From the NCBI RefSeq assembly GCF_001921745.1, contig NZ_MRYA01000001.1, positions 868,001 to 932,000 of the forward strand: a stretch of 64,000 nucleotides of DNA. Reading direction: 5' to 3'. The notes below the pieces were generated by a model. That model was not told the DNA's origin, searched no databases, and saw nothing but the letters and a program-made list of their open reading frames with translations. The stretch is from Psychrobacter sp. Cmf 22.2. Lineage in GTDB: Bacteria; Pseudomonadota; Gammaproteobacteria; Pseudomonadales; Moraxellaceae. Each line of letters starts with the position of its first letter. Within the stretch, counting starts at the first letter, position 1. Positions 33,131 through 42,419 of this stretch are shown one piece after another. Made by a program: the position numbers and the translations under genes.

Positions 33131-34906
33131 ATGGATATTAAAGCCCCCGATTTAGGTGTCGATAGCGCCGAAGTCAGTGAAATTATGGTAGAAGTCGGTG
33201 ATGTTATCGCTAAAGACGATAATATTATCTTAATAGAATCTGATAAAGCCTCAGTCGAAGTGCCCAGTTCAGCTGCTGGTAAGGTCACTAAGGTGAATGT
33301 TGCTGTCGGTGATCAAGTCAGTGAAGGCATGGTACTTATCGAACTCGATAGCGATGCTGATACCGATAGTCAAGATAATAGCCAAGGTGATAGTCAAGGC
33401 GCGGATAAAGACAGCGAACAAGCGCCTGCAACTGAAAAGCAAGATGAGCAACAAGCTACTAAGAAAGAAGAGCAAAAAGACGATACAAAACCTGCTGATT
33501 CTGACTCATCTAAATCTACTGAGAAGACAGGAAAAGCAACGACTCATGCTTTGCCAGATATGGGTGTTGATGAGGCGCAAGTAGCCGAGATTATGGTCAG
33601 TGTTGGTGATGTGGTCAGTGCCGATCAATCAATTTTGCTAATTGAATCTGATAAAGCTTCGGTTGAAGTACCAGCGCCAGAAGACGGCAAAGTTGAGAAA
33701 ATACTTGTCGAAGCGGGTGATATGGTCGCCAATGGTCAAGACTTCATTGTCATCGTTGGCACTGGTGGCAGTGGCAGTGATGATACTAGCGATGAAGAAC
33801 AAGCGACTGAAGCGCAAACGCAGCCCAGCTCAGATAATAAAGATGCTAGTTCTGACGCTTCTAGCAAGAGTGCCGCATCATCTGTCAAGCAAACGACTGG
33901 TGAGCCCAAGCAAGCTGAGGTAAAGTCGTCTTCTGCGAACGCGCAAGGTGGTAAGCTTACAGAGTCTCAGGTTAATGAGAAGTTAACCGATGTCTATGCA
34001 GGTCCTGCAGTACGTAAGCTTGCCCGTCAGTTAGGCGTAGACATTACTCAAGTAAATGGTTCAGCTCTAAATGACCGTATCTTAAAAGAAGACTTGTTTG
34101 CGCACGTCAAAGAAAGTTTGAGTACCCAAAAAACTGCACCTGCTAGCGGCAATGTAGTGAGTTCGAGTCTACCAAACTTACCAGACATGAGTAATACCGA
34201 GATTTGGGGCGAGACTGAAGTACAAGATCTTAGCCGTCTACAAAAAGTCTCAATTCCGCAGCTCAACTATAATACTTATCTACCTCAAGTGACCCAGTTT
34301 GATGTATCAGATATTACGGAAACTGAAAAGTTACGTGGCGAGCTAAAAGGCGGTATGAAAAAAGAAGGCATTGGTCTGACTATCTTAGCCTTTATCGTTA
34401 AAGCAACTGCTTACGCGCTTACTCAGCATCCACGCTTTAACAGCCACTTAAGTGATGATAATACGCAAATTATCTTACGTAAAACTGTCAATATGGGTAT
34501 TGCAGTAGCGACTGATGATGGCTTGATAGTCCCAGTGATTAAAAATGCGCAAGACAAAGGTATCAAGCAGATTGCGATTGAGATTGGTGAGCTGGCTGCA
34601 AAAGCGCGTGACAAAAAGCTTAGTACTAAAGATCTGCAAGGTGCTAGCTTTACGATTTCAAGTCAAGGCGTTTTGGGTGGTACGTCGTTTACGCCACTAG
34701 TCAACTGGCCACAAGTAGGTATATTAGGCGCCTCTGAAGCAACGATGCAGCCACGCTGGAATGCCGATAAGCAGACCTTTGAGCCACGTCTGATGCTACC
34801 ATTATCATTATCTTATGATCACCGTGTCATTAATGGTGCTGATGCTGCCGTATTTACGCGCTATGTCGCAAGTTTACTGGCTGATCCACGTCGTATCCTA
34901 TTGTAA
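33131..34906 (+). CDS. aceF: Dihydrolipoamide acetyltransferase, E2 of pyruvate dehydrogenase
   Basis: E2 core enzyme that transfers acetyl groups from lipoyl-lysine to CoA. 591 aa, ribosome binding site AGGAGA. Two lipoyl domains (about residues 1-75 and 136-210) each carry the lipoylation motif ESDKASVEVP. They are separated by a long Gln/Asp/Lys/Ser-rich linker, and a second linker rich in Ser, Ala and Thr follows. The peripheral subunit-binding domain (VYAGPAVRKLARQLGVDIT, about 285-325) and the catalytic domain follow, with the active-site motif DHRVINGADAA near the C-terminus. It forms an operon with aceE; no lpd follows. Confidence 0.96.
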   Translation: MDIKAPDLGVDSAEVSEIMVEVGDVIAKDDNIILIESDKASVEVPSSAAGKVTKVNVAVGDQVSEGMVLIELDSDADTDSQDNSQGDSQGADKDSEQAPATEKQDEQQATKKEEQKDDTKPADSDSSKSTEKTGKATTHALPDMGVDEAQVAEIMVSVGDVVSADQSILLIESDKASVEVPAPEDGKVEKILVEAGDMVANGQDFIVIVGTGGSGSDDTSDEEQATEAQTQPSSDNKDASSDASSKSAASSVKQTTGEPKQAEVKSSSANAQGGKLTESQVNEKLTDVYAGPAVRKLARQLGVDITQVNGSALNDRILKEDLFAHVKESLSTQKTAPASGNVVSSSLPNLPDMSNTEIWGETEVQDLSRLQKVSIPQLNYNTYLPQVTQFDVSDITETEKLRGELKGGMKKEGIGLTILAFIVKATAYALTQHPRFNSHLSDDNTQIILRKTVNMGIAVATDDGLIVPVIKNAQDKGIKQIAIEIGELAAKARDKKLSTKDLQGASFTISSQGVLGGTSFTPLVNWPQVGILGASEATMQPRWNADKQTFEPRLMLPLSLSYDHRVINGADAAVFTRYVASLLADPRRILL

Positions 34907-34940
34907 AGCTAGCAGATAATTCATGTAATACTTAAACAAA

Positions 34941-34966
34941 AAGACTGTCTTTGGATGGTCTTTTTT
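34941..34966 (+). terminator. Intrinsic terminator of aceEF
   Basis: A stem (AGACTGTC with GATGGTCT, wobbles) is followed by T6, 34 bases after the aceF stop. Confidence 0.7.
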
Positions 34967-35032
34967 ATACTTGTATGTACTTTATAATCTGTCTTTTATA
35001 GCCTACGCTAGTTTTTATTAAATAAGACAAAC

Positions 35033-35062
35033 AAGAAAGCCAGCATAATAGCTGGCTTTCTT
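35033..35062. terminator. Bidirectional terminator between aceF and ompW
   Basis: A perfect 12-bp stem AAGAAAGCCAGC with GCTGGCTTTCTT and a 6-base loop, T-rich on both 3' sides. It serves the convergent ompW gene and backs up the aceF terminator. Confidence 0.8.
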
Positions 35063-35096
35063 ATCTAAGGTATTTGGCTTATAGTAGTTGTCTATA

Positions 35097-35738
35097 TTAG
35101 AACTGTTTTACAAAAGCAACGCCGTATACCCAAGGGCTGATGTCTACTTCACCAATGTCAGTGCCATTTAAGCTAGCATCGGTTTTGATGTCCATGTAAC
35201 GCGCATCAATACGGAAAGACTCAGTTGGAGCAAAAGGAATATCTAAGCCAATGTGGCCTGCAACGCCAACACTATCATCAAGATCTAAATCAAAGTCACC
35301 AGCAAGAGGAATATAAACTTTTTCTTTAAAGAAAGTCGTATAGTTGACACCAACACCAACGAACGGTTTTACATTCATAGGTAGATTGTAGTCATCAAAG
35401 TGATACTGTATAGATAAGGTAGGTGGTAGATGCTGTGTTTTTGCATCAATAGTAGTATCACCAGACTTGAGAGTAATGTCATGATGAAACGGAATCGCTG
35501 CTAGTAGTTCGATACCAACGTTGTTAGCAACAAAGTACTCACCGCTTACAGTTGGACGCACATCGCCATCAACGTCAACTGCAAAGTCGCCTAAGGCAGT
35601 AGATACTGTGCCGTTGTCGCTTTTTGGGTCAACATAGTGTGCACCGGCAGCAACTGTCCAAGTACCTGCAGGAACTGCAAAAGCAGTAGTCATAGTTAAC
35701 GCAGCAGCAGTCGCCAAAACTAGGGATTGTAGTTTCAT
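35097..35738 (-). CDS. ompW: OmpW family outer-membrane protein
   Basis: A small eight-stranded outer-membrane barrel of 213 aa. The signal peptide is about residues 1-21 (VLATAAALTMTTAFA). Family features are the N-terminal GTWTVAAGAHYVDPKSDNG, GIELLAAIPFHHDI, LPPTLSIQYHFDD, PFVGVGVNYTTFF and the terminal strand WVYGVAFVKQF ending in Phe, the usual outer-membrane assembly signal. The start has AAGGAA upstream. OmpW proteins move small hydrophobic molecules and respond to stress; no specific control site was seen here. Confidence 0.9.
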   Translation of the reverse strand: MKLQSLVLATAAALTMTTAFAVPAGTWTVAAGAHYVDPKSDNGTVSTALGDFAVDVDGDVRPTVSGEYFVANNVGIELLAAIPFHHDITLKSGDTTIDAKTQHLPPTLSIQYHFDDYNLPMNVKPFVGVGVNYTTFFKEKVYIPLAGDFDLDLDDSVGVAGHIGLDIPFAPTESFRIDARYMDIKTDASLNGTDIGEVDISPWVYGVAFVKQF

Positions 35739-36209
35739 CGGGTGGTTCCTTGAAATAATAGATAATAAAAGGTAAGTATTTAATGAGGGATTACATTAAT
35801 TACTTATAAGGAATAATCACATTTATTTCATAAAATGTAACTAATCTGTTTCATTATAATACATTTTCATTACTACAAGTAGGGTTATAAAGCGCAATAA
35901 GCAAAATACCTGATGTGTGGTAGCAAATTTGTCTTTAGTAGTGCCTAACGTCTCTTATTTTGCAAATATTGTCTAAATTTTATTCACAGAGCTAAGAGTT
36001 AAGGTTGGAACAATTACCTATTATTATGCAAATTGTCTATTGTATAAATTATCTGTGGTAACAGATATAAGAGTGTTATAGGCTATACGTGTTGTTTTTA
36101 GTGAATATTTTCTATGTCTATTCAATGTAAGTAGGGACATTTTGTAAAGTAATAAAAACTATTAAATTATTTTTGCAAAACACTGTGTGAAAGGGGTGAT
36201 AATATATTT
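35739..36209. other. Intergenic region, 471 bases
   Basis: An AT-rich region between divergent genes (ompW leftward, small zinc-ribbon gene rightward). No hairpin, palindrome or reading frame with a start signal stands out. It should contain the ompW promoter. Confidence 0.4.
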
Positions 36210-36437
36210 ATGACTGGCTATTGTAGTAACTCTCCTATGCGTTGTACGAACGCATATTCGTTGATTATACTGAATCAAGCTGATAACAGTTGTTCTGAAT
36301 GCGGGTTATCACTGGTACCTGCGGCAAGCTCAAGTAGTAGCTCTCGTATGGAGCTACAGTTTTTGCATATAAGCTTAGCTATTACCATTTTATTACTACT
36401 GGCTTTGATATATATATCGTACGTAAATTTTGTATAA
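36210..36437 (+). CDS. Small protein with zinc-ribbon-like Cys motif and one membrane segment
   Basis: A 75-aa protein. Four cysteines (GYCSNSPMRC and NSCSECGLSLVPA) form a C-x6-C...C-x2-C pattern with the CxxCG knuckle typical of zinc ribbons. A Ser-rich linker is followed by one hydrophobic helix (ISLAITILLLLALIYISYV) at the C-terminus. The topology would leave the ribbon in the cytoplasm with a tail anchor. The AAGGGG upstream lies rather far (13 bases). It ends 41 bp before the K+ channel gene, whose own C-terminus carries a CPNCGEPL knuckle, so the two may act together. It could also be a remnant of a larger protein with an N-terminal ribbon. Confidence 0.6.
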   Translation: MTGYCSNSPMRCTNAYSLIILNQADNSCSECGLSLVPAASSSSSSRMELQFLHISLAITILLLLALIYISYVNFV

Positions 36438-36478
36438 CTCATTCATTTAATTACGGTACTCTACCGCATAGGGACGGC

Positions 36479-37459
36479 ATGCTATTCCAATCTATACAGC
36501 GCCTGCGTCACTTTGTATATGATGTCTTGCAAAACGAGGATCACGACACTTTATTTAGTCGTTATGTCGATTATTTTTTGATTTTTTTAATCATGACCAA
36601 TGTCGCAGCAGTGATTGCTGAGTCTGTTGATCAATGGTATTACCCATATCAAGAATATTTTACCTTGTTTGAAAATTTCTCAATTGTGGTGTTCTCTATT
36701 GAGTATTTGCTGCGTTTTTGGAGTGTGGCTGAAGCTAAGCCAGATAATACTACTTGGCGTCAGCGTTGGGAGTGGATAAAAAGCCCAACAGCTTTGATTG
36801 ATTTGATAGCGATCGTTCCTGCGTTTTTAAACTTCTTTGTCAGCTTTGATCTGCGCTTTCTTAGAATCCTACGTTTATTTAGAATCTTAAAGCTCACACG
36901 TTATTTTGCCTCGATGCGCATCTTGCTTGTGGTTATTAGTAAAGAAAAGGGCTCATTTCAAGCGGTCATTTTTATTTTAATAATCATGATTGTAACGGCA
37001 TCTAGCGGTATTTATTTGGTAGAAAACCACGCGCAACCAGAAGAGTTTGAATCGATACCCAAAGCGATGTGGTGGGCTGTGGTGACACTCACAACTGTCG
37101 GTTACGGTGATGTGACGCCAATTACCAATGCAGGTAAGATATTAGGGGCGATCATTACTATATTAGGTGTGGGTCTGGCGGCACTGCCAGCAGGTATTTT
37201 GGCGACAGGTCTGGCTAATGAGCTTGCACAGCGCCGAGACGAACTTGAGCAACACTTTCGTGAGCAGCTGGTAGACGGTGATTTTGACTTAGTGCAAAAT
37301 CAAGTGATGATTGATAAAATACGCCGTGAGCTTGGGTTAGACAAAGAGCAAGCACAAGATATCGTGTTACAAGTATTACGTGAGCAAGAGCTTGAGCGCC
37401 GCGAACAAGAAGTACGTAAAAAGAATTTTTGTCCTAATTGCGGAGAGCCTTTGGACTAG
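36479..37459 (+). CDS. Voltage-gated-type potassium channel
   Basis: A six-helix ion channel subunit of 326 aa; ribosome binding site AGGGA. Helices S1-S3 lie within about residues 28-125. An S4-like segment has regularly spaced Arg (DLRFLRILRLFRILKLTRYF). The pore loop carries the K+ selectivity filter TLTTVGYGDVTP (about 205-216). S6 is ILGAIITILGVGLAALPAGI. The cytoplasmic tail (about 250-326) is charged and predicted coiled-coil, and ends in an unusual CxxC knuckle NFCPNCGEPLD. It is downstream of the small zinc-ribbon gene and before a bidirectional terminator. Confidence 0.9.
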   Translation: MLFQSIQRLRHFVYDVLQNEDHDTLFSRYVDYFLIFLIMTNVAAVIAESVDQWYYPYQEYFTLFENFSIVVFSIEYLLRFWSVAEAKPDNTTWRQRWEWIKSPTALIDLIAIVPAFLNFFVSFDLRFLRILRLFRILKLTRYFASMRILLVVISKEKGSFQAVIFILIIMIVTASSGIYLVENHAQPEEFESIPKAMWWAVVTLTTVGYGDVTPITNAGKILGAIITILGVGLAALPAGILATGLANELAQRRDELEQHFREQLVDGDFDLVQNQVMIDKIRRELGLDKEQAQDIVLQVLREQELERREQEVRKKNFCPNCGEPLD

Positions 37460-37472
37460 CGTCAGGCTTTAT

Positions 37473-37514
37473 AAAAAAGGGCGATAAACTAGTGAATAGT
37501 TTATCGCCTTTTTT
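37473..37514. terminator. Bidirectional intrinsic terminator
   Basis: A perfect 12-bp stem (GGCGATAAACTA with TAGTTTATCGCC) with loop GTGAA, flanked by A6 on the left and T6 on the right. It ends both the channel gene and the convergent TerD gene. Confidence 0.9.
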
Positions 37515-37577
37515 AATTTAAAATACTGTTATTGACTTGAATCTAACATAGCGTTTGTCTTAACATCATTGTGCGCT

Positions 37578-38234
37578 TCAATTGGTAGCATGCGATGCTG
37601 GGATAGGCAAAGCACGCGCCAGTTCATGGGCGACTTGTTGAGCTGCTTTTTGCAAGTCAGTTTCAGAGAGAGGTAGGTTTTGCAAGGTTAAGTGCCAATC
37701 ATCAACTTCACGGCGCAAACCTGCGACCCAAACTGCACTGCAATCACGCGGCAGTTGTTTTAGGTTGACTTCAAACGCATAGTTACCTTCATCATCGCTT
37801 AGATGGACTTCACCAGCCTTTACCTTGCCGAATGGTTCTCCATGGTATGAGCTTGCAAGCAGGCCTATATGACTGATATGAGCTGGTATCTTATCTAGAT
37901 ACAGACGAATCTGTTCTTGATCCATTGGCGCATTATACAACGCTTGCTCACCACGATCTTTGCCATTTAGACTATCGCCTTGATGACGGATAGACTCAGC
38001 TTTATCTCGCAGTTGCTTAAACCAGACTATATCACTGATCGTACAATTCTCATCGTATAGTACGCAAGCTATATCGATATCTATTGCGCTTTGACCCTTT
38101 TTAAAGCGCTTCATCATACCTTTGGTTTCGGTTTTGGTAAACTCGTAATTCAGCGAAAAAAACAACATATCGGCAGTCAAGCCTAACGTGCTTAAGCTCT
38201 CTGAAAGTAACGGTGTTGAGACGGTAGATGACAT
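37578..38234 (-). CDS. TerD-family protein
   Basis: A 218-aa cytoplasmic protein of the TerD (tellurium resistance/stress) family. The family pattern is AIDIDIACVLYDENCTISDIVWFKQL followed by SIRHQGDSLNG, with the Asp-rich Ca2+-binding region DIDIA. Further matches are MDQEQIRLYLDKIPAHISHI and WVAGLRREVDDWHL. It is a single TerD domain without the terZABC partners. AAGGAG lies just before the ATG. The gene follows the WYL regulator by 38 bp on the same strand, so they probably form an operon. The biological role is unknown; a tellurite phenotype should not be assumed. Confidence 0.8.
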   Translation of the reverse strand: MSSTVSTPLLSESLSTLGLTADMLFFSLNYEFTKTETKGMMKRFKKGQSAIDIDIACVLYDENCTISDIVWFKQLRDKAESIRHQGDSLNGKDRGEQALYNAPMDQEQIRLYLDKIPAHISHIGLLASSYHGEPFGKVKAGEVHLSDDEGNYAFEVNLKQLPRDCSAVWVAGLRREVDDWHLTLQNLPLSETDLQKAAQQVAHELARALPIPASHATN

Positions 38235-38272
38235 GGTACTCCTTGTTTATACTCAAATTTTTATTGGTTGAT

Positions 38273-39409
38273 TTATTGCTCGTTATCTGTTGTTTTATCC
38301 AACACTACTTGATAAAGAAGCGGCGGTTTGGCGTCTAATAAGCCTTTTCCAAAACCGCGCAGCCACCAAACCAGTTGTGAGGTCAGATTGACAGTCGCAT
38401 GAATCGTCAAGGTATCGTCGTCATTAAATACCACGATTTGATCATCACTCAGTTTACTTTCGGTCAGGCTTTTGCCAGCTCTTTTGGTAAAGCGCAGTTC
38501 AATGGGGGTATTCTTACCCCGCTCAGGTAGCTGACTCAATAAAGGATGGGTAAAGCCCATGCTACCGGCGTCCAGATAGCTGTCTAAGTGAAAGTCATCT
38601 GGTGTCACTGCTGTGCTATCTAATATTTCAACACTAGCGAATCGATGTAGCGCAAAGGTGCGGATAATGGCTTTTGGATCATCAGTTCGAGTAGCGAGCA
38701 AATAGATAATCACGCCACGTTGAATGATAGCAATAGGGTTTAAGACATACTCACTGGCCTCTGACTTATTACTACGTGTATAACAGGCTTTAATCTGTAG
38801 TTGATAAAACAGCGCATGATAAATGTTATCTTTACTGTCCAAGTCAATATGCGGTGCAATCAATGGCTGAGTTGCTGTTTCAATACGTACGCGATCTAAC
38901 CATGAATGTGTGACTTTGCTGTTTTTAAGCTGTCGCCGCGCCAAATCAAACCATGGGAATAGCTCATCTAAAATAGCTGGCGGAAGTAGCTGAGTAAGAT
39001 TGGCTTCCACCATATTAAAGGCAACTGCTTGCGATAGGTTCATATGTGGCAAGCTTTGCAATGGAGCATCGTCTTTCCAGCGCCAGCCTTGCGGGTTGGC
39101 GTTGTTTTTTTCAATTGGGAAACGTTTGGCCAAAGCGTTCAAATCTCTTTGTACTGTACGTAAGCTAATATCAAACCCAGCAAGCTTGAGCTGCTCATAA
39201 ATATGTGTCGTGCCCACCCAGCGGTTACGCTGGAGCTGGGATAACACTTGCCATTGCCGCGCAGTAGTCGCCGCTCCATGACGGCTAGCCGCTGTATCGT
39301 TCGCTAGATTCTCGGATCCTTCAGTGGCTGATAAAACAGGCTGTTCTGTCTGCTCATCAGGAGCGTTAGAGGTAGAGAGATCTGTTGCATTAGCGTTTTG
39401 CGCAGTCAT
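38273..39409 (-). CDS. WYL-domain transcriptional regulator
   Basis: A 378-aa regulator. An N-terminal low-complexity extension (about residues 1-48) precedes a winged helix-turn-helix (about 50-115; RQWQVLSQLQRNRWVGTTHI and ISLRTVQRDLNALAKRF). The WYL domain (about 195-280) is recognised from YVLNPIAIIQRGVIIYLLAT and AIIRTFALHRFASVEIL; the canonical W-Y-L triad reads I-Y-L here. A WCX-like C-terminal domain follows (about 290-370; IELRFTKRAGKSL). WYL proteins sense nucleic acids or nucleotides, often in stress or phage-defence settings. It is cotranscribed with the TerD gene; a tandem repeat lies in its upstream region. Confidence 0.87.
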   Translation of the reverse strand: MTAQNANATDLSTSNAPDEQTEQPVLSATEGSENLANDTAASRHGAATTARQWQVLSQLQRNRWVGTTHIYEQLKLAGFDISLRTVQRDLNALAKRFPIEKNNANPQGWRWKDDAPLQSLPHMNLSQAVAFNMVEANLTQLLPPAILDELFPWFDLARRQLKNSKVTHSWLDRVRIETATQPLIAPHIDLDSKDNIYHALFYQLQIKACYTRSNKSEASEYVLNPIAIIQRGVIIYLLATRTDDPKAIIRTFALHRFASVEILDSTAVTPDDFHLDSYLDAGSMGFTHPLLSQLPERGKNTPIELRFTKRAGKSLTESKLSDDQIVVFNDDDTLTIHATVNLTSQLVWWLRGFGKGLLDAKPPLLYQVVLDKTTDNEQ

Positions 39410-39713
39410 TGAGAGATAACCTATATAGAGTCTGTCATAGTGTCGAATGATTGTTCTTGATTGTCTAGTGTCATACTAACTAGTAACACATTAAGACCTA
39501 GTATCAAACTAAGACAGTAACATGTTAAGACATAGCTTGTTTGGCATAAAAGACGTTTATCATCGCAGAAAATAGCTTAAGCGTCTAGAAGGTTTAAGTT
39601 TGGCCTTTGAAGATTGTTATTCGATAATTTTACTAGACGTTCTACTAAGAGAGTTTTAGCAAAAAGCATGAGAGCAAGCGATTATCAAAGAGGGCGATAC
39701 TCGATTTTCGTCA
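39410..39713. promoter_or_regulatory. WYL-Lon intergenic region with a tandem 33/34-bp repeat
   Basis: Two adjoining, similar units (39465-39497 and 39498-39531) each begin CTAGT and end TTAAGAC. The inner 20-mers AGTAACACATTAAGACCTAG and AGTAACATGTTAAGACATAG agree at 17 of 20 positions. Their spacing is about three helical turns. They lie 55-120 bases upstream of the WYL regulator, where operator sites would be expected. Confidence 0.5.
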
Positions 39714-42419
39714 TCATTGACCATCATCAACGTTCTCGCTTTTACGCTGTTTTTGTTTATCTTTTTTCTTACGGAGTTTAGACTTACGTTTTTTGTTGGC
39801 TTTCTTTTTAGATTCTTTGTCCTCAATAGGCTCACCTATATCTTGATTGTCGTCCCATATCATCAATCGACGCAAGACTTTACCAAATAAGGTATCTTTG
39901 CGATAACGACCTTTTTTATTCATTGTATCGATAGGCAAGCCTGTCATCAGTGTCAAGGCTTCACTGATTGTATACACGCCATAAATAGAAAAGCTGCCTG
40001 CCTTGACCGCAGCAATAATATCGTCTCGCAACATTAATTGGCTGACATTAGCCATGGGTATTACTACTCCCTGTTGCCCAGTCATACCTTGCTCGCGACA
40101 AGCATCAAAAAAACCTGCTATTTTGGCATTAATGCCGCCGACTGCCTGTACTTCACCCAACTGATTCATGGAGCCTGTAATAGCAAAGGATTGGTTGATA
40201 GGTACGTTCGCTAAAGCTGAGAGGAGCGCGCAAGCTTCACTGACTGTCGCGCTATCGCCATCAATATGAGCGTAGCTTTGTTCAAAGGCTAAAGAAGCGC
40301 TAAAGTTTAGCGCATGATGTTGACTAAATAGCGCACGTAAGTAGCTGGTCATAATCAACATGCCTTTGGCATGTAAACTGCCGCCCAAATCAACATCACG
40401 CTCGATATCGAGAATCTCACCAGCACCAATATTGGGTTGAATCAAAGCAGTAAGACGAGCTGGCATACCAAACTCACTATCAGCATAGCTGACGACAGTA
40501 AGGGCGTTGACTTGACCGACAGCCTCACCTTGAGTATTGATGAGCTGTTGGCCGTTTTTTAACTCATCCCAGTATAGATCACGCAAATATCCTGAGCGCT
40601 CATCCATATCACTGATAGCTTGAGCGACATGACTGGCGTCGACGATGCTTTTTTCGCTCAGACGGGCATGACGGTTCGACTCGTGTAAGAGCTTGATGAG
40701 ACGATCGCTGTGTAGGCTAAGACGGTCTTGATCTTCAGCTTGTAAGCTTAAATGCTCAAGAAGAGCCGCTTGTGCACTATTATTAAAAGGATATAGATTG
40801 GCATAATCGATAATATCCGCCATTTTGGCGACCAACGCCAGCTCATGCTCAGCTGTACGTGTCACATCATCATGGAAATCAGCACGTACTTTGAACACAG
40901 CATCAAACTCTGGCTCTAGTTCCAGTAGTTCATAATATAAATCTGCTTCTCCAAGCAAAATTACTTTAACATCAAGATCGATTGGCATCGGAGCTAACGA
41001 TAAACTGCCTGTTAAAGTGAGCATTTGCTCAAGGCTGGATAGTTTAATTTTTCGTGATTGTAGAGCGCGTTTTAGACCTTGCCAAGCATAGGGGTGCTCA
41101 AGTACATGACTGGCTTCAAGGAGTAGGTAACCGCCATTCGCTCGATGTAGTGCGCCAGCTCGTATCATACTGACATCGGTGGTCACTGTGCCCAATTGAG
41201 TAATTTGCTCGACATGACCCAACAAATTAAGATGAGTAGGTAAGTCTTCAAATACGACTGGTACGCCGCTCTCAGGCTCATGACTCACCATAACATTGAC
41301 AGCGTAACGGCTAGGGGTGGTTGCTAGTACAGCAGGAATAAACTCTTCATCATCGCCATTAACGATACGCTCTACATGGGTCACCATATCAGCGAATATC
41401 GCATCAAGATAACTGATAACATCTGGAAGCTTAATGAACTGCTCTTGTATGGGAGCAAATAAGGGTTTTAACGCACGGCGAGCAATACTACGATGTAGCG
41501 CTTCTATTGCGTCATTCGCCTCATCCTCTAGCTTTTCTAAAGCGATAGTGAGCTGGCTAAGACGCTTTTGCATGTGATTTTTGTGTGTAAAGCCATTCAG
41601 CTCAGACTCATAATCACTTTGTGTTGCCGTGTTTTTTGGCTCAGTCGTATCAGTGAACGCAGGTTTAAAGGTAGAAGAAGTCGTTTTATCACTTTCCTCT
41701 ATAGGCAATTGACTTGGATGCACAAACATCGCTTTATTATCAAATGAGCGAAACGTCAATGCCAAGTCATATTGTTTACCTTCAGCATTTAGGGCGTCGT
41801 AAGCAAGGCTCTCTTTTTGGTGCGTGTCATTTTTGATCGCTTCGATCTTGCTTTGATACTGGTCACTACGAAAACGTTGACTAAGGCGTTTTTTTGCCTG
41901 TGTCCACAAGTCGCTAACTTGCTGTTGTAATAATACTGCTTGTCCAGCAGGCAATCGTATCGCTAAAGGTGTACGAGGATCGGTAAAATTGTGCACATAG
42001 ACCCAGTCATCTGGCGTTGGTGCATCCATAGCGATATGCTGCAAAAAACGGCTGATAATGGTACGTTTGCCAAGTCCATTTTCGCCAGCAGCAAAGACGT
42101 GATAGCCACTGGCTTTTATATCAAGTGCAGTGTGCAATGCTTTGAGCGCCCGCTTTTGCCCAAAACCAATATCCAAATCAGGCGCAGTACGGGTGTCAGT
42201 AGGCAAGATATCAGCAGCACTATAACGCTTCAATTGCTTAGCGGTGATAAGACAGCGCTGATTAACCGCTCTAAATATCGGATGGGGCGATGAGGCATCT
42301 TGTTTTTCTTCTGTATTTTTTACTTTTGCTAATATAGGGTCTGTCACAACAGTAGTTGTCGTCATCAATTCATTATCATCCGAAGGTTGCGTTGTACAGG
42401 CAGTAGGCTGTTCAGTCAT
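39714..42419 (-). CDS. Lon-family (LonB/COG1067-type) ATP-dependent protease
   Basis: A 901-aa AAA+ protease. The N-terminal third carries a Walker A motif (AAGENGLGKRTIISRFL, about residues 115-130). The middle has a long charged helical insert. The region GALHRANGGYLLLEASHVL resembles the ATPase Walker B/sensor block of this family. The C-terminal S16 protease domain has the catalytic Ser in HIDGDSATVSEACALL and the Lys in GGINAKIAGFFDACREQG. The last 40 residues are extremely basic (KKKANKKRKSKLRKKKDKQK). No clear ribosome binding site was seen at the first ATG; a second in-frame ATG 54 bases downstream is equally possible. It is a single-gene unit. Confidence 0.88.
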   Translation of the reverse strand: MTEQPTACTTQPSDDNELMTTTTVVTDPILAKVKNTEEKQDASSPHPIFRAVNQRCLITAKQLKRYSAADILPTDTRTAPDLDIGFGQKRALKALHTALDIKASGYHVFAAGENGLGKRTIISRFLQHIAMDAPTPDDWVYVHNFTDPRTPLAIRLPAGQAVLLQQQVSDLWTQAKKRLSQRFRSDQYQSKIEAIKNDTHQKESLAYDALNAEGKQYDLALTFRSFDNKAMFVHPSQLPIEESDKTTSSTFKPAFTDTTEPKNTATQSDYESELNGFTHKNHMQKRLSQLTIALEKLEDEANDAIEALHRSIARRALKPLFAPIQEQFIKLPDVISYLDAIFADMVTHVERIVNGDDEEFIPAVLATTPSRYAVNVMVSHEPESGVPVVFEDLPTHLNLLGHVEQITQLGTVTTDVSMIRAGALHRANGGYLLLEASHVLEHPYAWQGLKRALQSRKIKLSSLEQMLTLTGSLSLAPMPIDLDVKVILLGEADLYYELLELEPEFDAVFKVRADFHDDVTRTAEHELALVAKMADIIDYANLYPFNNSAQAALLEHLSLQAEDQDRLSLHSDRLIKLLHESNRHARLSEKSIVDASHVAQAISDMDERSGYLRDLYWDELKNGQQLINTQGEAVGQVNALTVVSYADSEFGMPARLTALIQPNIGAGEILDIERDVDLGGSLHAKGMLIMTSYLRALFSQHHALNFSASLAFEQSYAHIDGDSATVSEACALLSALANVPINQSFAITGSMNQLGEVQAVGGINAKIAGFFDACREQGMTGQQGVVIPMANVSQLMLRDDIIAAVKAGSFSIYGVYTISEALTLMTGLPIDTMNKKGRYRKDTLFGKVLRRLMIWDDNQDIGEPIEDKESKKKANKKRKSKLRKKKDKQKQRKSENVDDGQ

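Noticed and set aside
33297..33923. Lys-rich plus-strand frames inside aceF
   Set aside because: Out-of-frame shadows of the low-complexity linkers between lipoyl domains of AceF.
37578..38234. Naming the TerD gene as tellurite resistance
   Set aside because: A lone TerD domain without terZABC partners is not evidence for tellurite resistance.
39465..39531. Tandem repeat considered as a CRISPR remnant
   Set aside because: Only two units, directly adjoining with no spacer between them, and no cas genes in the window.
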